From Sphingomonas gellani (GTDB taxonomy: Bacteria > Pseudomonadota > Alphaproteobacteria > Sphingomonadales > Sphingomonadaceae), in assembly GCF_900110035.1 (NCBI RefSeq), contig NZ_FOCF01000001.1, positions 782,348 to 846,347 on the forward strand: a stretch of DNA of 64,000 nt. The letters are read 5' to 3'. The notes under the pieces were generated by a model that worked only from the letters and a program-made list of their open reading frames with translations, did not search any database and was not told where the DNA came from. This document shows positions 9,749 through 20,127 of this stretch, one piece after another (position 1 is the first letter of the stretch; every line of letters starts with the position of its first letter). The position numbers and the translations under genes were made by a program.

Positions 9749-11124
9749 AGCATTCCTCGCGCGTGCTTCAGCGCCACGGCAAGCTCGTCGGCTATGAACG
9801 CCGCGCCCAGCCGCCGCGCGGCCTCGCCATGCAACCAAACGCCGGCCGCCGCCGCATCCAGCGCCGGCATGCCGCTGGACAGCGCCGCACCGATTGCACC
9901 GGTGAGTACGTCCCCGGTTCCGGCCGTCGACAGCCAGTCGTTGGCGTCGCCCGCCAGGATCGCACGACCGTCCGGCGCGGCGATCACCGTATCCGGCCCC
10001 TTGAACACGACCACGGCACCCGACCGTGTCGCAGCGTCGCGTGCCCGATCCAGCTTCGACCCGTCGCCCGCGCCGAACAGGGCGTCGAACTCGCCGGCAT
10101 GCGGCGTCAGGATGGTGGTCCCGCCGCGCGCCGCGATCCGCTCCGGCGTCAGCAGGCGCAGGGCGTCGCCATCGATCACCAACGGCCGGTCGCTGGCCAG
10201 CGCCTGATCGAGCGGCTCCCGCATCCCTTCATCCCGCCCCAATCCGGGGCCGATCACCACCGCGCCGATACGCGGGTCGTCCAAGGCGTCGTCGGTCAGG
10301 GGCTTGCGGACCAGAGCGTAGGGCGCCTCCGGCATCGACGCGCCGAGCAACACGACATAGCCCGCCCCGGCATGCATCGCCGCAGTGGCCGCCAGATGCG
10401 CCGCCCCGGCCATGCGGCCCCGGACCACCGCGACCATGCCACGGTTGAACTTGTGGCTGTCCGGCCCTGGTCGCGTCCAGGTCGGGCGGGCGATCACGCG
10501 AGCATCGCTGTCCACCGTCACGCCGATGTCGAGCACGCGGACGGTGCCGCAAAGCCGGGCCGCGGGTTGCAGCAGATGCGCGGGCTTTGCCGCTCCCAGC
10601 GCCAGCGTCACGGCCATGGCAGGAACCGGACCCAGTACCTCACCGGTGTCCGCCTGCACCCCGCTGGGCACGTCGACCGCGACCGACAGCCGGGCGCCCT
10701 CGACCAACCGCCGCAAAGGCGCCGCGACCGCATCGTCCAGCGCCCGGTTCAACCCGGTGCCGAACAGGGCATCGACCAGAACGGATGCAGGCGCGGCGTC
10801 GGCAAGCGTCTCGACCGCGCCATCCCAGCCCGCGCGGGCGGCGATCGCCGCCTCGCCGCGGGGCGGTGAAGACGCGGCGACACGCACGGCGATGCCGGCT
10901 GCCTTCAAGGCGGCTGCGGCCACATAGCCGTCGCCGCCATTGTTGCCGGACCCGCAAAGCACCAGGACGTCCCCGCCGCCGCCGATCCGGCGCACCACCT
11001 CCGCCACGGCGCGACCCACATGGTCCATCAGAGCCGCAACGCTGCTGCCCCGCTCGATCGCCAGCTGCTCGGCCGCGCGCATCTGCGCGGCCGTGACCAC
11101 CGGCCGGCCATCCAAGGGGCTCAT
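9745..11124 (-). CDS. nnr: Bifunctional NAD(P)HX epimerase / ADP-dependent dehydratase
   Basis: The 459-residue protein fuses the N-terminal YjeF epimerase domain (VLVLCGSGNNGGDGYVAAAA) to a C-terminal carbohydrate-kinase-like dehydratase (LTPHAGEFDALFG and NDWLSTAGTGDVLTGAIGA). It repairs hydrated NADH and NADPH. Length matches the bacterial fusion form. It lies 30 bases downstream of ilvD and is coupled to the following methyltransferase by GTGA. Confidence 0.95.
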   Translation of the reverse strand: MSPLDGRPVVTAAQMRAAEQLAIERGSSVAALMDHVGRAVAEVVRRIGGGGDVLVLCGSGNNGGDGYVAAAALKAAGIAVRVAASSPPRGEAAIAARAGWDGAVETLADAAPASVLVDALFGTGLNRALDDAVAAPLRRLVEGARLSVAVDVPSGVQADTGEVLGPVPAMAVTLALGAAKPAHLLQPAARLCGTVRVLDIGVTVDSDARVIARPTWTRPGPDSHKFNRGMVAVVRGRMAGAAHLAATAAMHAGAGYVVLLGASMPEAPYALVRKPLTDDALDDPRIGAVVIGPGLGRDEGMREPLDQALASDRPLVIDGDALRLLTPERIAARGGTTILTPHAGEFDALFGAGDGSKLDRARDAATRSGAVVVFKGPDTVIAAPDGRAILAGDANDWLSTAGTGDVLTGAIGAALSSGMPALDAAAAGVWLHGEAARRLGAAFIADELAVALKHARGML

Positions 11125-11154
11125 GCGAACGGACGGGCCTGCCGCACGGAGGGA

Positions 11155-12879
11155 TCAGATATCGGCATAGACATGACGTTCGGCCCTTGCTCCGGGATGC
11201 GTGACCGCACCCTGAGCGGCCGGTCCGACATTCTGCGCATAGCGCCAAAGCGTGCCGGAGCCATAGGCGTTCGTTCGGGGCGTCCAGCGCGACCGTCGCT
11301 CCGCCAGCACATCCTCCGCGACCAGCAGGTCGATCGTGCCCGCCTCCGCGTCGATGCGGATCGCGTCGCCGTCCTCGACCAGCGCGATCGGGCCGCCCTC
11401 TGCCGCCTCGGGACCGACATGCCCGATACAAAATCCGCGCGTGCCGCCGGAAAAGCGCCCGTCAGTGATCAACGCAACCTTTTCGCCCATGCCCAGCCCG
11501 TAAAGGGCCGCCGTGGTCGACAGCATCTCGCGCATGCCGGGGCCACCCTTTGGCCCTTCGTAGCGGATGATGATGACCTCACCCTCGCGGATCGCGCGTG
11601 CCTCCACGGCGGCGAAGGCGTCCTCCTCGCAATCGAAGCAGCGCGCCGGCCCCTCGAATTGCAGGCGGTGCATCCCTGCGACCTTCACGATCGCACCCTC
11701 GGGCGCCAGGCTGCCGACGAGGCCGACGACACCGCCCGTGGGCGTAATCGGCGTCGACACGTCGTAGATCACCTTCTGATCCGGGTTCCAGGTCACCCGG
11801 TCGATGTTCTCCGCCAGCGTCCGGCCGGTCACCGTGATGCAGTCCCCGTCCAGCAGGCCACCGGACAGCATCGTCTTCATCAGCATGTAGACGCCGCCCG
11901 CCTCATGCATGTCCTTTGCGACATAGCGACCACCCGGCTTCAGGTCAGCGAGGTACGGCGTTTCCTTGAACACGCGCGCGACGTCGTGGAGGTCGAAGTC
12001 AATTCCCGCTTCGTTCGCCATTGCCGGCAGGTGAAGCGCCGCGTTGGTCGAACCACCGGTGGCGGCCACGACCCGTGCCGCATTCTCGAACGCCGACCGG
12101 GTGCAGATGTCGCGCGGACGCAGCTGCCGCCCGACCAGCTCCATCACCTGCGCCCCCGCCGCCACGGCGATCTGTTCGCGGCTGGTATAGGGGGCTGGCA
12201 CCATGTTGCTGTTGGGCAGCGACAATCCGATGGCCTCGCCCACGCACGCCATGGTGTTGGCCGTGAACTGTCCACCGCATGCGCCGTGGCCGGGACACGC
12301 CACCTTTTCCAGCGCGTGCACCTCCGACAAGGGGCATGCGCCGGCGGCGTACTTGCCGACCACCTCGAACACGTCGACCACAGTCACGTCGCGGTCGTGG
12401 AACCGGCCGGGCAGGATGGAGCCGCCATAGACGAAGATCGACGGGATATTCAGGCGCAACATCGCCATCATCATGCCCGGCAGGGATTTGTCGCATCCGG
12501 CGAATCCGACCAGAGCGTCATAGCAATGGCCGCGCACCGACAGCTCGACCGAATCGGCGATGACTTCGCGGCTTACCAGGGACGCCTTCATGCCCTGATG
12601 GCCCATTGCGATACCGTCGGTCACGGTGATGGTGTTGAAGCGACGAGGCAGGCCGCCGCCCTGAATCACCCCGGTCTGCGCGGCGTCCGCCTGCGCATCC
12701 AGCGTCGTGTTGCAAGGCGCGGAATTATTGCCGGCGGAGGCGAGCGCGACGAACGGGCGCGCGATGTCCTCCTCCGCGATCCCCATTGCGTAGTAATAGC
12801 TGCGATGCGGCGCGCGTTCCGGGCCGACCGATACATGCCTGCTGGGCAGTCGGGACTTGTCGAAAGTGTTCTGAGTCAT
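11155..12879 (-). CDS. ilvD: Dihydroxy-acid dehydratase
   Basis: A 574-residue enzyme of valine, isoleucine and leucine synthesis that dehydrates 2,3-dihydroxy-acids. The iron-sulfur cysteines are in [22 protein letters not shown] and [14 protein letters not shown]; the C-terminal [19 protein letters not shown] is also typical. It is the first gene of a leftward run with nnr and the RNA methyltransferase, and starts 51 bases downstream of the response regulator gene. Confidence 0.97.
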   Translation of the reverse strand: MTQNTFDKSRLPSRHVSVGPERAPHRSYYYAMGIAEEDIARPFVALASAGNNSAPCNTTLDAQADAAQTGVIQGGGLPRRFNTITVTDGIAMGHQGMKASLVSREVIADSVELSVRGHCYDALVGFAGCDKSLPGMMMAMLRLNIPSIFVYGGSILPGRFHDRDVTVVDVFEVVGKYAAGACPLSEVHALEKVACPGHGACGGQFTANTMACVGEAIGLSLPNSNMVPAPYTSREQIAVAAGAQVMELVGRQLRPRDICTRSAFENAARVVAATGGSTNAALHLPAMANEAGIDFDLHDVARVFKETPYLADLKPGGRYVAKDMHEAGGVYMLMKTMLSGGLLDGDCITVTGRTLAENIDRVTWNPDQKVIYDVSTPITPTGGVVGLVGSLAPEGAIVKVAGMHRLQFEGPARCFDCEEDAFAAVEARAIREGEVIIIRYEGPKGGPGMREMLSTTAALYGLGMGEKVALITDGRFSGGTRGFCIGHVGPEAAEGGPIALVEDGDAIRIDAEAGTIDLLVAEDVLAERRSRWTPRTNAYGSGTLWRYAQNVGPAAQGAVTHPGARAERHVYADI

Positions 12880-12930
12880 GACGACAGTCCATTGCGTCGT
12901 AATGGCTGCCGACGCAAGCTTGTTACGCCG

Positions 12931-13281
12931 TCAAAGTCCTTCAAGCGCCTTTGCGACCCCATCCATCGTGAACGGCTTCTGCAAGCGAGGGCGATCGCGG
13001 AACCGCTCATCCAGCCCTTCGTCGCCGCCGCCGGTCGCGAACACGAACGGAATGCCTTTCCCGGCCAGTGCCTCCGCCACCGGAGTGCTCTTTTCGCCGG
13101 CGCGCAGGTTGAGATCCAGGATCGCGGCCTCGACCTGCCCCGCATCGATCAGCGCCAGCGCCGCATCGACAGTGTCCGCCGTGCCGGCGACCTGCTTGTC
13201 CAGGACGTCGAGAAAATCCTCCAGCATCATCGAGATAAGCGGTTCGTCCTCGACGATGAGGATGCGCGTTGGAGCGGTCAT
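12931..13281 (-). CDS. Single-domain response regulator with FATGG motif
   Basis: A 116-residue receiver domain with no output domain. Acidic residues Glu11/Asp12, phosphoacceptor Asp56 (AAILDLNL) and Lys102 (LQKPF) are in place. The segment FVFATGG (residues 79-85) resembles the FAT GUY class of alphaproteobacterial regulators, some of which act in the general stress response of sphingomonads. It lies 75 bases downstream of cckA on the same strand, so it may share transcription and possibly a phosphorelay; that link is inference. Confidence 0.88.
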   Translation of the reverse strand: MTAPTRILIVEDEPLISMMLEDFLDVLDKQVAGTADTVDAALALIDAGQVEAAILDLNLRAGEKSTPVAEALAGKGIPFVFATGGGDEGLDERFRDRPRLQKPFTMDGVAKALEGL

Positions 13282-13356
13282 GACGCCCGCCTTAAAGATC
13301 GTTTCGCAAGAGTTCCAGCATGTTGTTCCAGCGCCGTGACATGTCCACGCCGCCCT

Positions 13357-15738
13357 TCAACGCCCGGAAAGCGCGTCGCGCGTCGCTTCGGCCAGTTGCT
13401 GAACCGAAAACGGCTTCGGCAGAAAGGAGACGTTGTCCAGATCGATCGACTTGCGCAATTGCTCCTCGGCATAGCCGGACATGAACAGGATCGGCAGGTC
13501 GGGATATTGGGCGCGGACCTTTCGCACCATGGTCGGCCCGTCCATCGCCGGCATCACCACGTCCGAGATCAGCAGGTCCGGGCGTCCGCTGGTCGACAGC
13601 AGCTCCAGCGCGGCCTCTCCGTTCTCGGCCGTCAGCACGCTGTAGCCCTGACGCGCCAGCGCGCGCTCGGCGACCGTGCGGACCATGTCCTCGTCCTCCA
13701 CGAGCAGCACGGTGCCCGAACCCCAGGTTTCGGCGGGCTTCAGTGTCTTCGGCGCCTTGGTCCGCGCGGCGGCGGCGGCGGCGTGGACCGGCAGATAGAT
13801 GGAGAAGGTCGCACCCTCGTTCGGCCGTGAGTCCGCGAAGATGTAGCCGCCGGACTGTTTCACGATGCCGTACACGGTCGACAGGCCCAACCCCGTCCCC
13901 TTGCCCACCTCCTTGGTGGTGAAGAAAGGCTCGAAGATCTTGGGCAGCACCTCGGCCGGGATGCCCGTGCCGGTGTCGGTCACGATCAGCGCGGTGTAAT
14001 CCGCGGGCGGCATGATGTCGGTGCCCATGCGACGTACCTCCGCGGCGCTGACCGACCTGGTCTGGATGGTCAGCGTCCCCCCGCCCCGAGCGCTGCCGCC
14101 CAACATCGCGTCGCGCGCGTTCACCGCCAGGTTCACCACCACCTGTTCCAGCTGGCCCGGATCGGCGCGGACCGGGCCCAGGTTACGGCCGTGAGTCACG
14201 TCCAGCTTCACCGTTTCGCCCAACAGGCGCTTGAGCAGGTTGGACACCTCCGACACGACATCGGGCAATTGCAGGATTTGCGGGCGCAGCGTCTGTTGGC
14301 GGGAAAAGGCGAGCAGCTGCCGGGTCAGGCCCGCCGCGCGGTTGGAGTTTGTGCGGATCTGCTGGATGTCGTCATAATCGCTGTCGCCGGGCGAGTGCCG
14401 CATCAGCATCAGGTCGCAGTGACCGATAATCGCGGTCAGGATGTTGTTGAAATCGTGCGCGACGCCGCCGGCCAACTGTCCGACCGCCTGCATCTTCGTC
14501 GCCTGCGCCACTTCGCGCTTCAGCCGCGATTCCTCGCTATTGTCCTTCAGGCTGAGCAGCACCGCCGCGTCACCCAGGCCGCGTGCGCCCGCGATGGTCA
14601 GCGCGACCGGCTCCTCCGGGTTGGTCTTGAGGCGGATCGCCATGTCGGCGGAATGGCTCGCCCCGCTGGCGAAGCGGCGGATGGCGTCCGCTACCGCTGC
14701 CTTGTCCTCGCGCACGACGAGATCGCCCGGATAGAGCGGCGGCGTGCCGCTCGACGCACCGGCCGCGCGGACAAAGGCGTCGTTCATCTGCACAAAGCGG
14801 CCGTCGCGATCGACCAGCGCGACGCCGAGCGGCATCAATCCCACCAGATGCCGCAGCAGGGCCCCTGCCCCTGCACCGAGCGCGGGCGCGACCTCCCGCT
14901 CTTCGTCCAGCAGGGCGATCAGCACGGGGGCATCGTCCGCATCGACAAAGGGAACCTGGATCAGGCGCAGCGGATTTCCCTCCAGCCCCTCCCGCTCGAA
15001 CCGCACCAGCCCACGATCGTCGGTGATCAGGAAGCGCGCGAAGTCGCGCCCGTCGAGATGATCGTCGGAGCGGCCCAGCGCGCGCGCCGACAGGACGCGA
15101 TTGGCCGCGAGCACCCGGCCATCGGGCGCGATCAGCGCCATCATGATGCCCGCCGAGCCCAGGCGATCGCCCATGGTGGTAGCCATGCTGCCGGTCACGG
15201 TCTCCACGGCGTCATACTCGGCGAGCGTCGGGAACCGCCACACGAGCATGTCGCCCTCCTCGCCCGCCCGCACGACCTCGGCCGTCAGCCGGTTCGTGCC
15301 GATCGCGAGCCGCGCGACCGCGCCCGTCCCATCACGCCACGCGGCGCGACCGGCGGCACCCAGCTCCGCCGTGCCGCTGTCGAGCGGCAGGCTGGGGGGC
15401 GTGGGGAAACCGCCGAACAGCGCCTCGTAACGGTCGTTCGCGCAGACCAGCCGCCCGGCCCGGTCGGTGACCGCCACCGCGTCCCGGCTCGCCTCCGCGA
15501 CCGCACGCGCCAGGCTCCAGTCGATCAATCGTTCTGGATCGGGCGCCGGGCGGGCCAGCATCCGCCAGGCGATCACGCCGCCGCCCAGGATGATCGACGC
15601 GGCCAGGAACCCGATCGCCGCGACCAGGCTGCCCGCGATCCACAAGACCAGCAGGGCCGCGGCCAGTCCACACGTTCCCGCGACAAGCGCCGCCGCGCGG
15701 TTCGGGGTCAGACCGGTGTCGAGGGGATGGGAAGCCAT
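13357..15738 (-). CDS. cckA: CckA-type hybrid sensor histidine kinase
   Basis: A 793-residue protein with two membrane segments (about 15-60), PAS-like regions (about 70-400), a HisKA domain with phospho-His428 in GGVAHDFNNILTAIIGHCDL, an HATPase domain (EPFFTTKEVGKGTGLGLSTV) and a C-terminal receiver with Asp726 and Lys775. The HisKA sequence and layout are those of CckA, which feeds the ChpT-CtrA phosphorelay controlling cell cycle and motility in alphaproteobacteria. A single-domain response regulator follows on the same strand. Confidence 0.93.
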   Translation of the reverse strand: MASHPLDTGLTPNRAAALVAGTCGLAAALLVLWIAGSLVAAIGFLAASIILGGGVIAWRMLARPAPDPERLIDWSLARAVAEASRDAVAVTDRAGRLVCANDRYEALFGGFPTPPSLPLDSGTAELGAAGRAAWRDGTGAVARLAIGTNRLTAEVVRAGEEGDMLVWRFPTLAEYDAVETVTGSMATTMGDRLGSAGIMMALIAPDGRVLAANRVLSARALGRSDDHLDGRDFARFLITDDRGLVRFEREGLEGNPLRLIQVPFVDADDAPVLIALLDEEREVAPALGAGAGALLRHLVGLMPLGVALVDRDGRFVQMNDAFVRAAGASSGTPPLYPGDLVVREDKAAVADAIRRFASGASHSADMAIRLKTNPEEPVALTIAGARGLGDAAVLLSLKDNSEESRLKREVAQATKMQAVGQLAGGVAHDFNNILTAIIGHCDLMLMRHSPGDSDYDDIQQIRTNSNRAAGLTRQLLAFSRQQTLRPQILQLPDVVSEVSNLLKRLLGETVKLDVTHGRNLGPVRADPGQLEQVVVNLAVNARDAMLGGSARGGGTLTIQTRSVSAAEVRRMGTDIMPPADYTALIVTDTGTGIPAEVLPKIFEPFFTTKEVGKGTGLGLSTVYGIVKQSGGYIFADSRPNEGATFSIYLPVHAAAAAARTKAPKTLKPAETWGSGTVLLVEDEDMVRTVAERALARQGYSVLTAENGEAALELLSTSGRPDLLISDVVMPAMDGPTMVRKVRAQYPDLPILFMSGYAEEQLRKSIDLDNVSFLPKPFSVQQLAEATRDALSGR

Positions 15739-15793
15739 GGCGGCAGTGTTCGGATCGGCTGCCGCACGTCAAGGCTGGTTAATGGCCTTTCTC

Positions 15794-15829
15794 CTGCGCC
15801 GGACACGGAAATCATCCGGTCCGGCGCAG
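15794..15829 (-). terminator. Perfect 11-bp inverted repeat after the M13 peptidase gene
   Basis: CTGCGCCGGAC at 15794-15804 pairs with its complement at 15819-15829. It sits 16 bases past the stop of the leftward peptidase gene and upstream of cckA transcription is leftward too. There is no T-run after it, so intrinsic termination is uncertain. Confidence 0.4.
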
Positions 15830-15844
15830 CAAAGTGCCGCCAGC

Positions 15845-17902
15845 TTACCAGACGCGGACGCGCTGGTCGGGCGTCAGATACAGCTTCTGCCCCGGCTTCG
15901 GCTGGAAAGCGCCGTACCAGGGGTCCATGTTGCGCACGATGTCGGCGCGCTGCTGCGACGGGGAGTGGGGATCGGTGAGCAGCCGCTGACGCAGGTTCGC
16001 CTCCCGGTAGTTACGGCGCCAGACCTGCGACCAGCCGAGGTAGAAACGCTGATCGCCGGTCATCCCGTCGATCACCGGCGCCTTCTTGCCGCCAAGCGAG
16101 GCGTGATACGCATCGTATGCCGCCGACAGGCCGGCCAGATCGGCGGAGTTCTCACCCAGCGTCAGGCGGCCCTGCACGTGCATGCCGGGCAACGGCTCAT
16201 AGGCATCGTACTGGGCGACCAGCTTGTCCTCCAGCGCGTTGAAGTTCTTCACGTCGGCATCGGTCCACCACTGCGCCAGGCGCCCCTGCGCATCGTACTT
16301 CGCGCCCTGATCGTCGAAATGGTGGCTCATCTCATGCCCGATCACCGCGCCGATGCCGCCATAATTGACCGCCGGGTCGGCCTTGGGATCGAAGAACGGC
16401 GGCTGGAGGATGGCGGCAGGGAACACGATCTCGACCATGCCGAAATTGGCATAAGCGTTGACGGTCATCGGGGTCATGCCCCACTCCCAACGCTGCAACG
16501 GCTTGCCCAGGTGGGAGATATTCTCCTGATGCTGCCAGTTCGCGGCGCGCACCTTGTTGCCATAGGCATCGCCCGCCGTGATCGTCAGGTCGGAATAGTC
16601 GCGCCACCGGGTCGGGTAGCCGATCTTGGGCGTGAAGGCCTGGAGCTTCGCATGCGCCTTCACCTTGGTCGCCGGCGACATCCACGTCAGCTTGTCGATG
16701 CGCACGTTCATCGCGGCGATGACGTTGCGCACCAGCTGGTCGGCCGCCGCCTTCGTCTCCGGCGGGAAATAGCGGGCGACATAGACCTTCGACACCTCGT
16801 CCGACACGGCGCCGCTGGTGAAGGACACCGCGCGCTTCCACCGATCCTCCTGCTGCGGGGTGCCGGATAGCGTGGTCCCGTAGAAGGCGAAGCGCTCCTG
16901 GTCGAACTTCTGGGGCAGGACGTCGGCATAGCCGTCGATCGAACGGAGCAGCATCTGATCCTTCAAGACGCCCAGCGGCGCGGCGGCGATCAGCTTCGCG
17001 ATCCCGGTCACCGCGCTCGGCTGTGCGACGATCAGGGTGTCGACGGGCGTGCCGATGCCGCGGAAATAGGCGGAGAAGTCGAAGCCGGGGGCGGAGCGGA
17101 TCAGGTCCGCCACCGCCATCTTGTTATAGGTCTTGTCCGAATCGCGGCTGTCGATGCGCGTCCAGCTGACCTGCGCGATCTGCGTCTCGAAATCGACGAT
17201 CGCCTTGGCCCGCGCCTCGGCGTTCGGCTCGCCGGCCAGGGTGAAGACCTTGGCGATGTGCGCCTGGTACGCTGCCTTCGTCTCGGCCAGCTTGGGATCG
17301 TTCTTCAGGTAATAATCACGGTCGGGCAGCCCCAGCCCCGCTTGGCTGATGCCGACGATGTAGGTTTCGGGCGCCTTGTCATCCTGGCCGACGCCTGCGC
17401 CGAACGGAATCGAGATGCCGTTGCGGTCCGCCTCCGCCACCAGCGCGGCATAGCCGGCCTTGTCGGACAGCGCCTTCACCTTGTTCAGCCATGGCTGGAT
17501 GGGGGCCAGCCCCTTCGCCTCGATCGCGGCAGTGTCGTTGTAGGTGGCGTAGGCGGTGCCGATCTTGGACCCTTTGGCCTTTTCCTCCTCAAGGATGACG
17601 CGGGTACGGTCGCGCGACAGGTCGGCCAGCGTGTCGAACGCGCCATAGCTCGACTTGTCGGCCGGGATCGCCGTGTTCTTGGCCCAGGTACCGCCGGCGA
17701 AGTCGTAGAAGTCGTCGCCCGGAGCAACCGAGCGATCCATGCCCGCCGTGTCGAAGCCGAAGGTGCCGATCTGCGGCCCCTGCGCGCCGGCCGCCGAGGC
17801 GGTAGGCGCCCTCTTCGCGGGGGCGGCGGTCTGGGCGTGCAGCGCCGCCACTCCGCCCAGCGAGGACATGGCCAACAGGGCGCCAACAAACATCTTGTTC
17901 AT
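15845..17902 (-). CDS. M13 family zinc metallopeptidase (PepO/neprilysin-like)
   Basis: A 685-residue secreted endopeptidase. The start at 17902 gives a clean signal peptide (MNKMFVGALLAMSSLGG, predicted cleavage near AALHAQ); the longer upstream frame has no such N-terminus. Zinc ligands are in HEMSH (523-527) with Glu584 in ENSADLAG, and the C-terminal tail is typical of the family. It should act in the periplasm on peptides. It appears monocistronic. Confidence 0.95.
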   Translation of the reverse strand: MNKMFVGALLAMSSLGGVAALHAQTAAPAKRAPTASAAGAQGPQIGTFGFDTAGMDRSVAPGDDFYDFAGGTWAKNTAIPADKSSYGAFDTLADLSRDRTRVILEEEKAKGSKIGTAYATYNDTAAIEAKGLAPIQPWLNKVKALSDKAGYAALVAEADRNGISIPFGAGVGQDDKAPETYIVGISQAGLGLPDRDYYLKNDPKLAETKAAYQAHIAKVFTLAGEPNAEARAKAIVDFETQIAQVSWTRIDSRDSDKTYNKMAVADLIRSAPGFDFSAYFRGIGTPVDTLIVAQPSAVTGIAKLIAAAPLGVLKDQMLLRSIDGYADVLPQKFDQERFAFYGTTLSGTPQQEDRWKRAVSFTSGAVSDEVSKVYVARYFPPETKAAADQLVRNVIAAMNVRIDKLTWMSPATKVKAHAKLQAFTPKIGYPTRWRDYSDLTITAGDAYGNKVRAANWQHQENISHLGKPLQRWEWGMTPMTVNAYANFGMVEIVFPAAILQPPFFDPKADPAVNYGGIGAVIGHEMSHHFDDQGAKYDAQGRLAQWWTDADVKNFNALEDKLVAQYDAYEPLPGMHVQGRLTLGENSADLAGLSAAYDAYHASLGGKKAPVIDGMTGDQRFYLGWSQVWRRNYREANLRQRLLTDPHSPSQQRADIVRNMDPWYGAFQPKPGQKLYLTPDQRVRVW

Positions 17903-18079
17903 GCAATCGCTCCACGATGAAGACCGCCGGCATCGGGCGGGAACGTTGAAGGAAATGGGCAGACACCCACCGCGACCGGGGCCGGCCGAGTGGTAAGGGG
18001 AAAACGGTTCGTCAGTTCGCACGCGAGGACGCGTCAATGCTATACCGACCGGGCTGTTCTACGCCGATCCGCGATGACG

Positions 18080-18658
18080 TCAAACAGACCGGAAGTGTCC
18101 GCGATTGCGCCATTTCCGCGCCACGCGAATGCGCCACGCCAGCGCCGCGATGCCGTACCCCAGCGTCGCCATGGCCGCCGCCAGGATGATCAGCCCGACC
18201 ACCGTCGCGGGGCCGCCCTGAGCCACCAGCCAGTGGAGCCATCCGGCATGCGCCTGCACATTGGCGGCGACGGGATGGCCCGGAACGCTGCTGTCGAGCC
18301 GGAGCACCCAGCGTCCGATCCGATAGGCCGTCCAGAGCAGCGGACCGATGGTCAGCGGATTGTTGACCAACGTGCTGCCCACCGCCGTCGGCACGTTGGC
18401 GCGGACAGGTAGCGCAAGCGCGGCGGCGAGCGGCATATGGGCGAAGGGAAACAGCACGCCCATGACCACGCCCAACGCCACGCCGCGCGGCACCGATCGG
18501 CGGGTGAAGCGCCACAGGCTGGGCTGAAGCACGCGGTGGGCGATCGGCCGCAACAGGCGGCTGCGCTCCATCGATTCGCGTGTCGGCACGTGCCCGCGCA
18601 CCCACAGCCCGATCCGACCCATCGAACCGGGCCGGAGGGGTGTGTCAGCCACGGTCAC
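18080..18658 (-). CDS. DUF2062 family membrane protein
   Basis: About 192 residues with several hydrophobic stretches, including [19 protein letters not shown] and a C-terminal pair of membrane segments. The segment [20 protein letters not shown] is characteristic of DUF2062, a membrane family of unknown function. The start is uncertain: GTG at 18658 or 18652 overlaps the end of smpB, and an internal ATG (MGRIGLW) is also possible. It follows smpB on the same strand. Confidence 0.75.
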   Translation of the reverse strand: MTVADTPLRPGSMGRIGLWVRGHVPTRESMERSRLLRPIAHRVLQPSLWRFTRRSVPRGVALGVVMGVLFPFAHMPLAAALALPVRANVPTAVGSTLVNNPLTIGPLLWTAYRIGRWVLRLDSSVPGHPVAANVQAHAGWLHWLVAQGGPATVVGLIILAAAMATLGYGIAALAWRIRVARKWRNRGHFRSV

Positions 18659-19124
18659 GCAGCAACCTTCCCGCTTCCTTCTTCCACTCGCGTTCCTTGA
18701 TCGCCTCGCGCTTGTCATGCGCCTTGCGACCCTTGGCGAGGGCGATTTCGACCTTGGCTCGGCCGCGGGTGTTGAAATACACCATCAGCGGGACGAGGGT
18801 CATGCCCTCCCGCGCGACCGCGCCGTGCAGCTTGTTGATCTCCCGCTCATGGAGCAGCAGCTTGCGCGGGCGTTTCGGCTCATGGTTGAACCGGTTGCCG
18901 TGGCTGAACTCCGGTATGTTGGAGTTGACCAGCCAGACCTCCTCGTGCGTCACCTCGGCATAGGACTCGGCGATCGACCCTTCGCCGAAGCGGAGCGACT
19001 TCACCTCCGTGCCGGTCAGCGCGATGCCGGCCTCGAACGTCTGTTCGATGGCGTAGTCGAACCGGGCGCGCCGGTTCTCGGCGACGATCTTCTTCTTGTC
19101 GAAGGTGGCAGGTTTTGGACGCAT
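18645..19124 (-). CDS. smpB: SsrA-binding protein SmpB
   Basis: The 159-residue protein binds tmRNA and delivers it to stalled ribosomes. Family motifs are [24 protein letters not shown] near the start, [12 protein letters not shown] in the middle, and the basic C-terminal tail [17 protein letters not shown]. The ATG at 19124 gives the normal length. It lies 29 bases after dapA. Confidence 0.97.
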   Translation of the reverse strand: MRPKPATFDKKKIVAENRRARFDYAIEQTFEAGIALTGTEVKSLRFGEGSIAESYAEVTHEEVWLVNSNIPEFSHGNRFNHEPKRPRKLLLHEREINKLHGAVAREGMTLVPLMVYFNTRGRAKVEIALAKGRKAHDKREAIKEREWKKEAGRLLRDRG

Positions 19125-19153
19125 CGCGGGGCTATGTAGGCGGCAGGATGGCG

Positions 19154-20038
19154 TCAGGCCAGCCCGGCATGCGCAAGCGCGGCGTCCACCGCGGCGCGCG
19201 CTGCCTCCCCGGCCGGAGTCATCGGTAGGCGAAGGTCGCCGGGAAAGCCCGGAAGCACCCGCGTCATCGCGTATTTGACCGGCCCCGGCGACGCATCCGT
19301 GAACATCGCGTCGTGCAGCGGAAACAGCCGATCGTGCAGCCGCAAGGCGGCGACGCCGTCGCCAGACTGGCACGCCGCCTGGAACTCCGCGCACAAGCGG
19401 GGCGCGACGTTCGCGGACACGGAGATGCAGCCGACGCCACCCATGGCGTTGAAGGCCAGCGCGAGATCGTCGTTTCCGGACAGCTGCACGAAGTCCGTGC
19501 CGCACGCGGCGCGGTGCTGCGACACGCGGGCAAGCGCGCCGCTGGCGTCCTTGATCCCGACAAAGACTTTCGGGAACGCCTGAACGATGCGGGCCACGGT
19601 CGCCGGCTGGATGTCGGTCACGGTGCGCGCAGGCACGTTGTACAGCACGATCGGCAGCGGCGCGTCGGCGGCGAGCGCGGCGAAGTGGCGGAAGATCCCC
19701 TCCTGCCCCGGACGGTTGTAATAAGGCGGCACCATCAACGCGGCGTCCGCGCCCGCCGCGCGCGCGGCTTGCAGGTTGGAGGCGGCGACACGCGTGTCGT
19801 TCGACCCGGCCCCGGCGATCACCGGTACGCGCCCGCGCGCCTGATCGACGCAGACGCGAACCACATGGAAATGCTCCTCGAACGTCAGCGTCGCGGCCTC
19901 TCCCGTCGTGCCGCACGCCACCAGCGCGGCAGAGCCTTCGTCGATCTGCCAGTCGACCAGATCGCGGAACGCCGCCTCGTCAAAGGTGCCGTCGCTGGCG
20001 AAGGGCGTCACGAGCGCCGGTATCGATCCGTGGAACAT
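19154..20038 (-). CDS. dapA: 4-hydroxy-tetrahydrodipicolinate synthase
   Basis: A 294-residue class I aldolase of lysine and diaminopimelate synthesis. The Schiff-base lysine is Lys163 ([10 protein letters not shown]), with Tyr133 (VLYNVPART) and the substrate-binding [11 protein letters not shown] near residue 45. The dapA-smpB neighbourhood is common in alphaproteobacteria. It is divergent from the transglycosylase gene, sharing 89 bases of promoter region. Confidence 0.97.
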   Translation of the reverse strand: MFHGSIPALVTPFASDGTFDEAAFRDLVDWQIDEGSAALVACGTTGEAATLTFEEHFHVVRVCVDQARGRVPVIAGAGSNDTRVAASNLQAARAAGADAALMVPPYYNRPGQEGIFRHFAALAADAPLPIVLYNVPARTVTDIQPATVARIVQAFPKVFVGIKDASGALARVSQHRAACGTDFVQLSGNDDLALAFNAMGGVGCISVSANVAPRLCAEFQAACQSGDGVAALRLHDRLFPLHDAMFTDASPGPVKYAMTRVLPGFPGDLRLPMTPAGEAARAAVDAALAHAGLA

Positions 20039-20127
20039 CGCGGAAATTTCCTGCTGCCGTCCGCGCGGCGGGGCGCGGGGTCAAAGTCGTTCAGGACAGA
20101 TACGGGTACGCTCGCTATCCTGTCCAC

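Noticed and set aside
11020..13830. 936-codon open frame opposite ilvD and the response regulator
   Set aside because: Antisense frame over well-identified genes, low-complexity composition.
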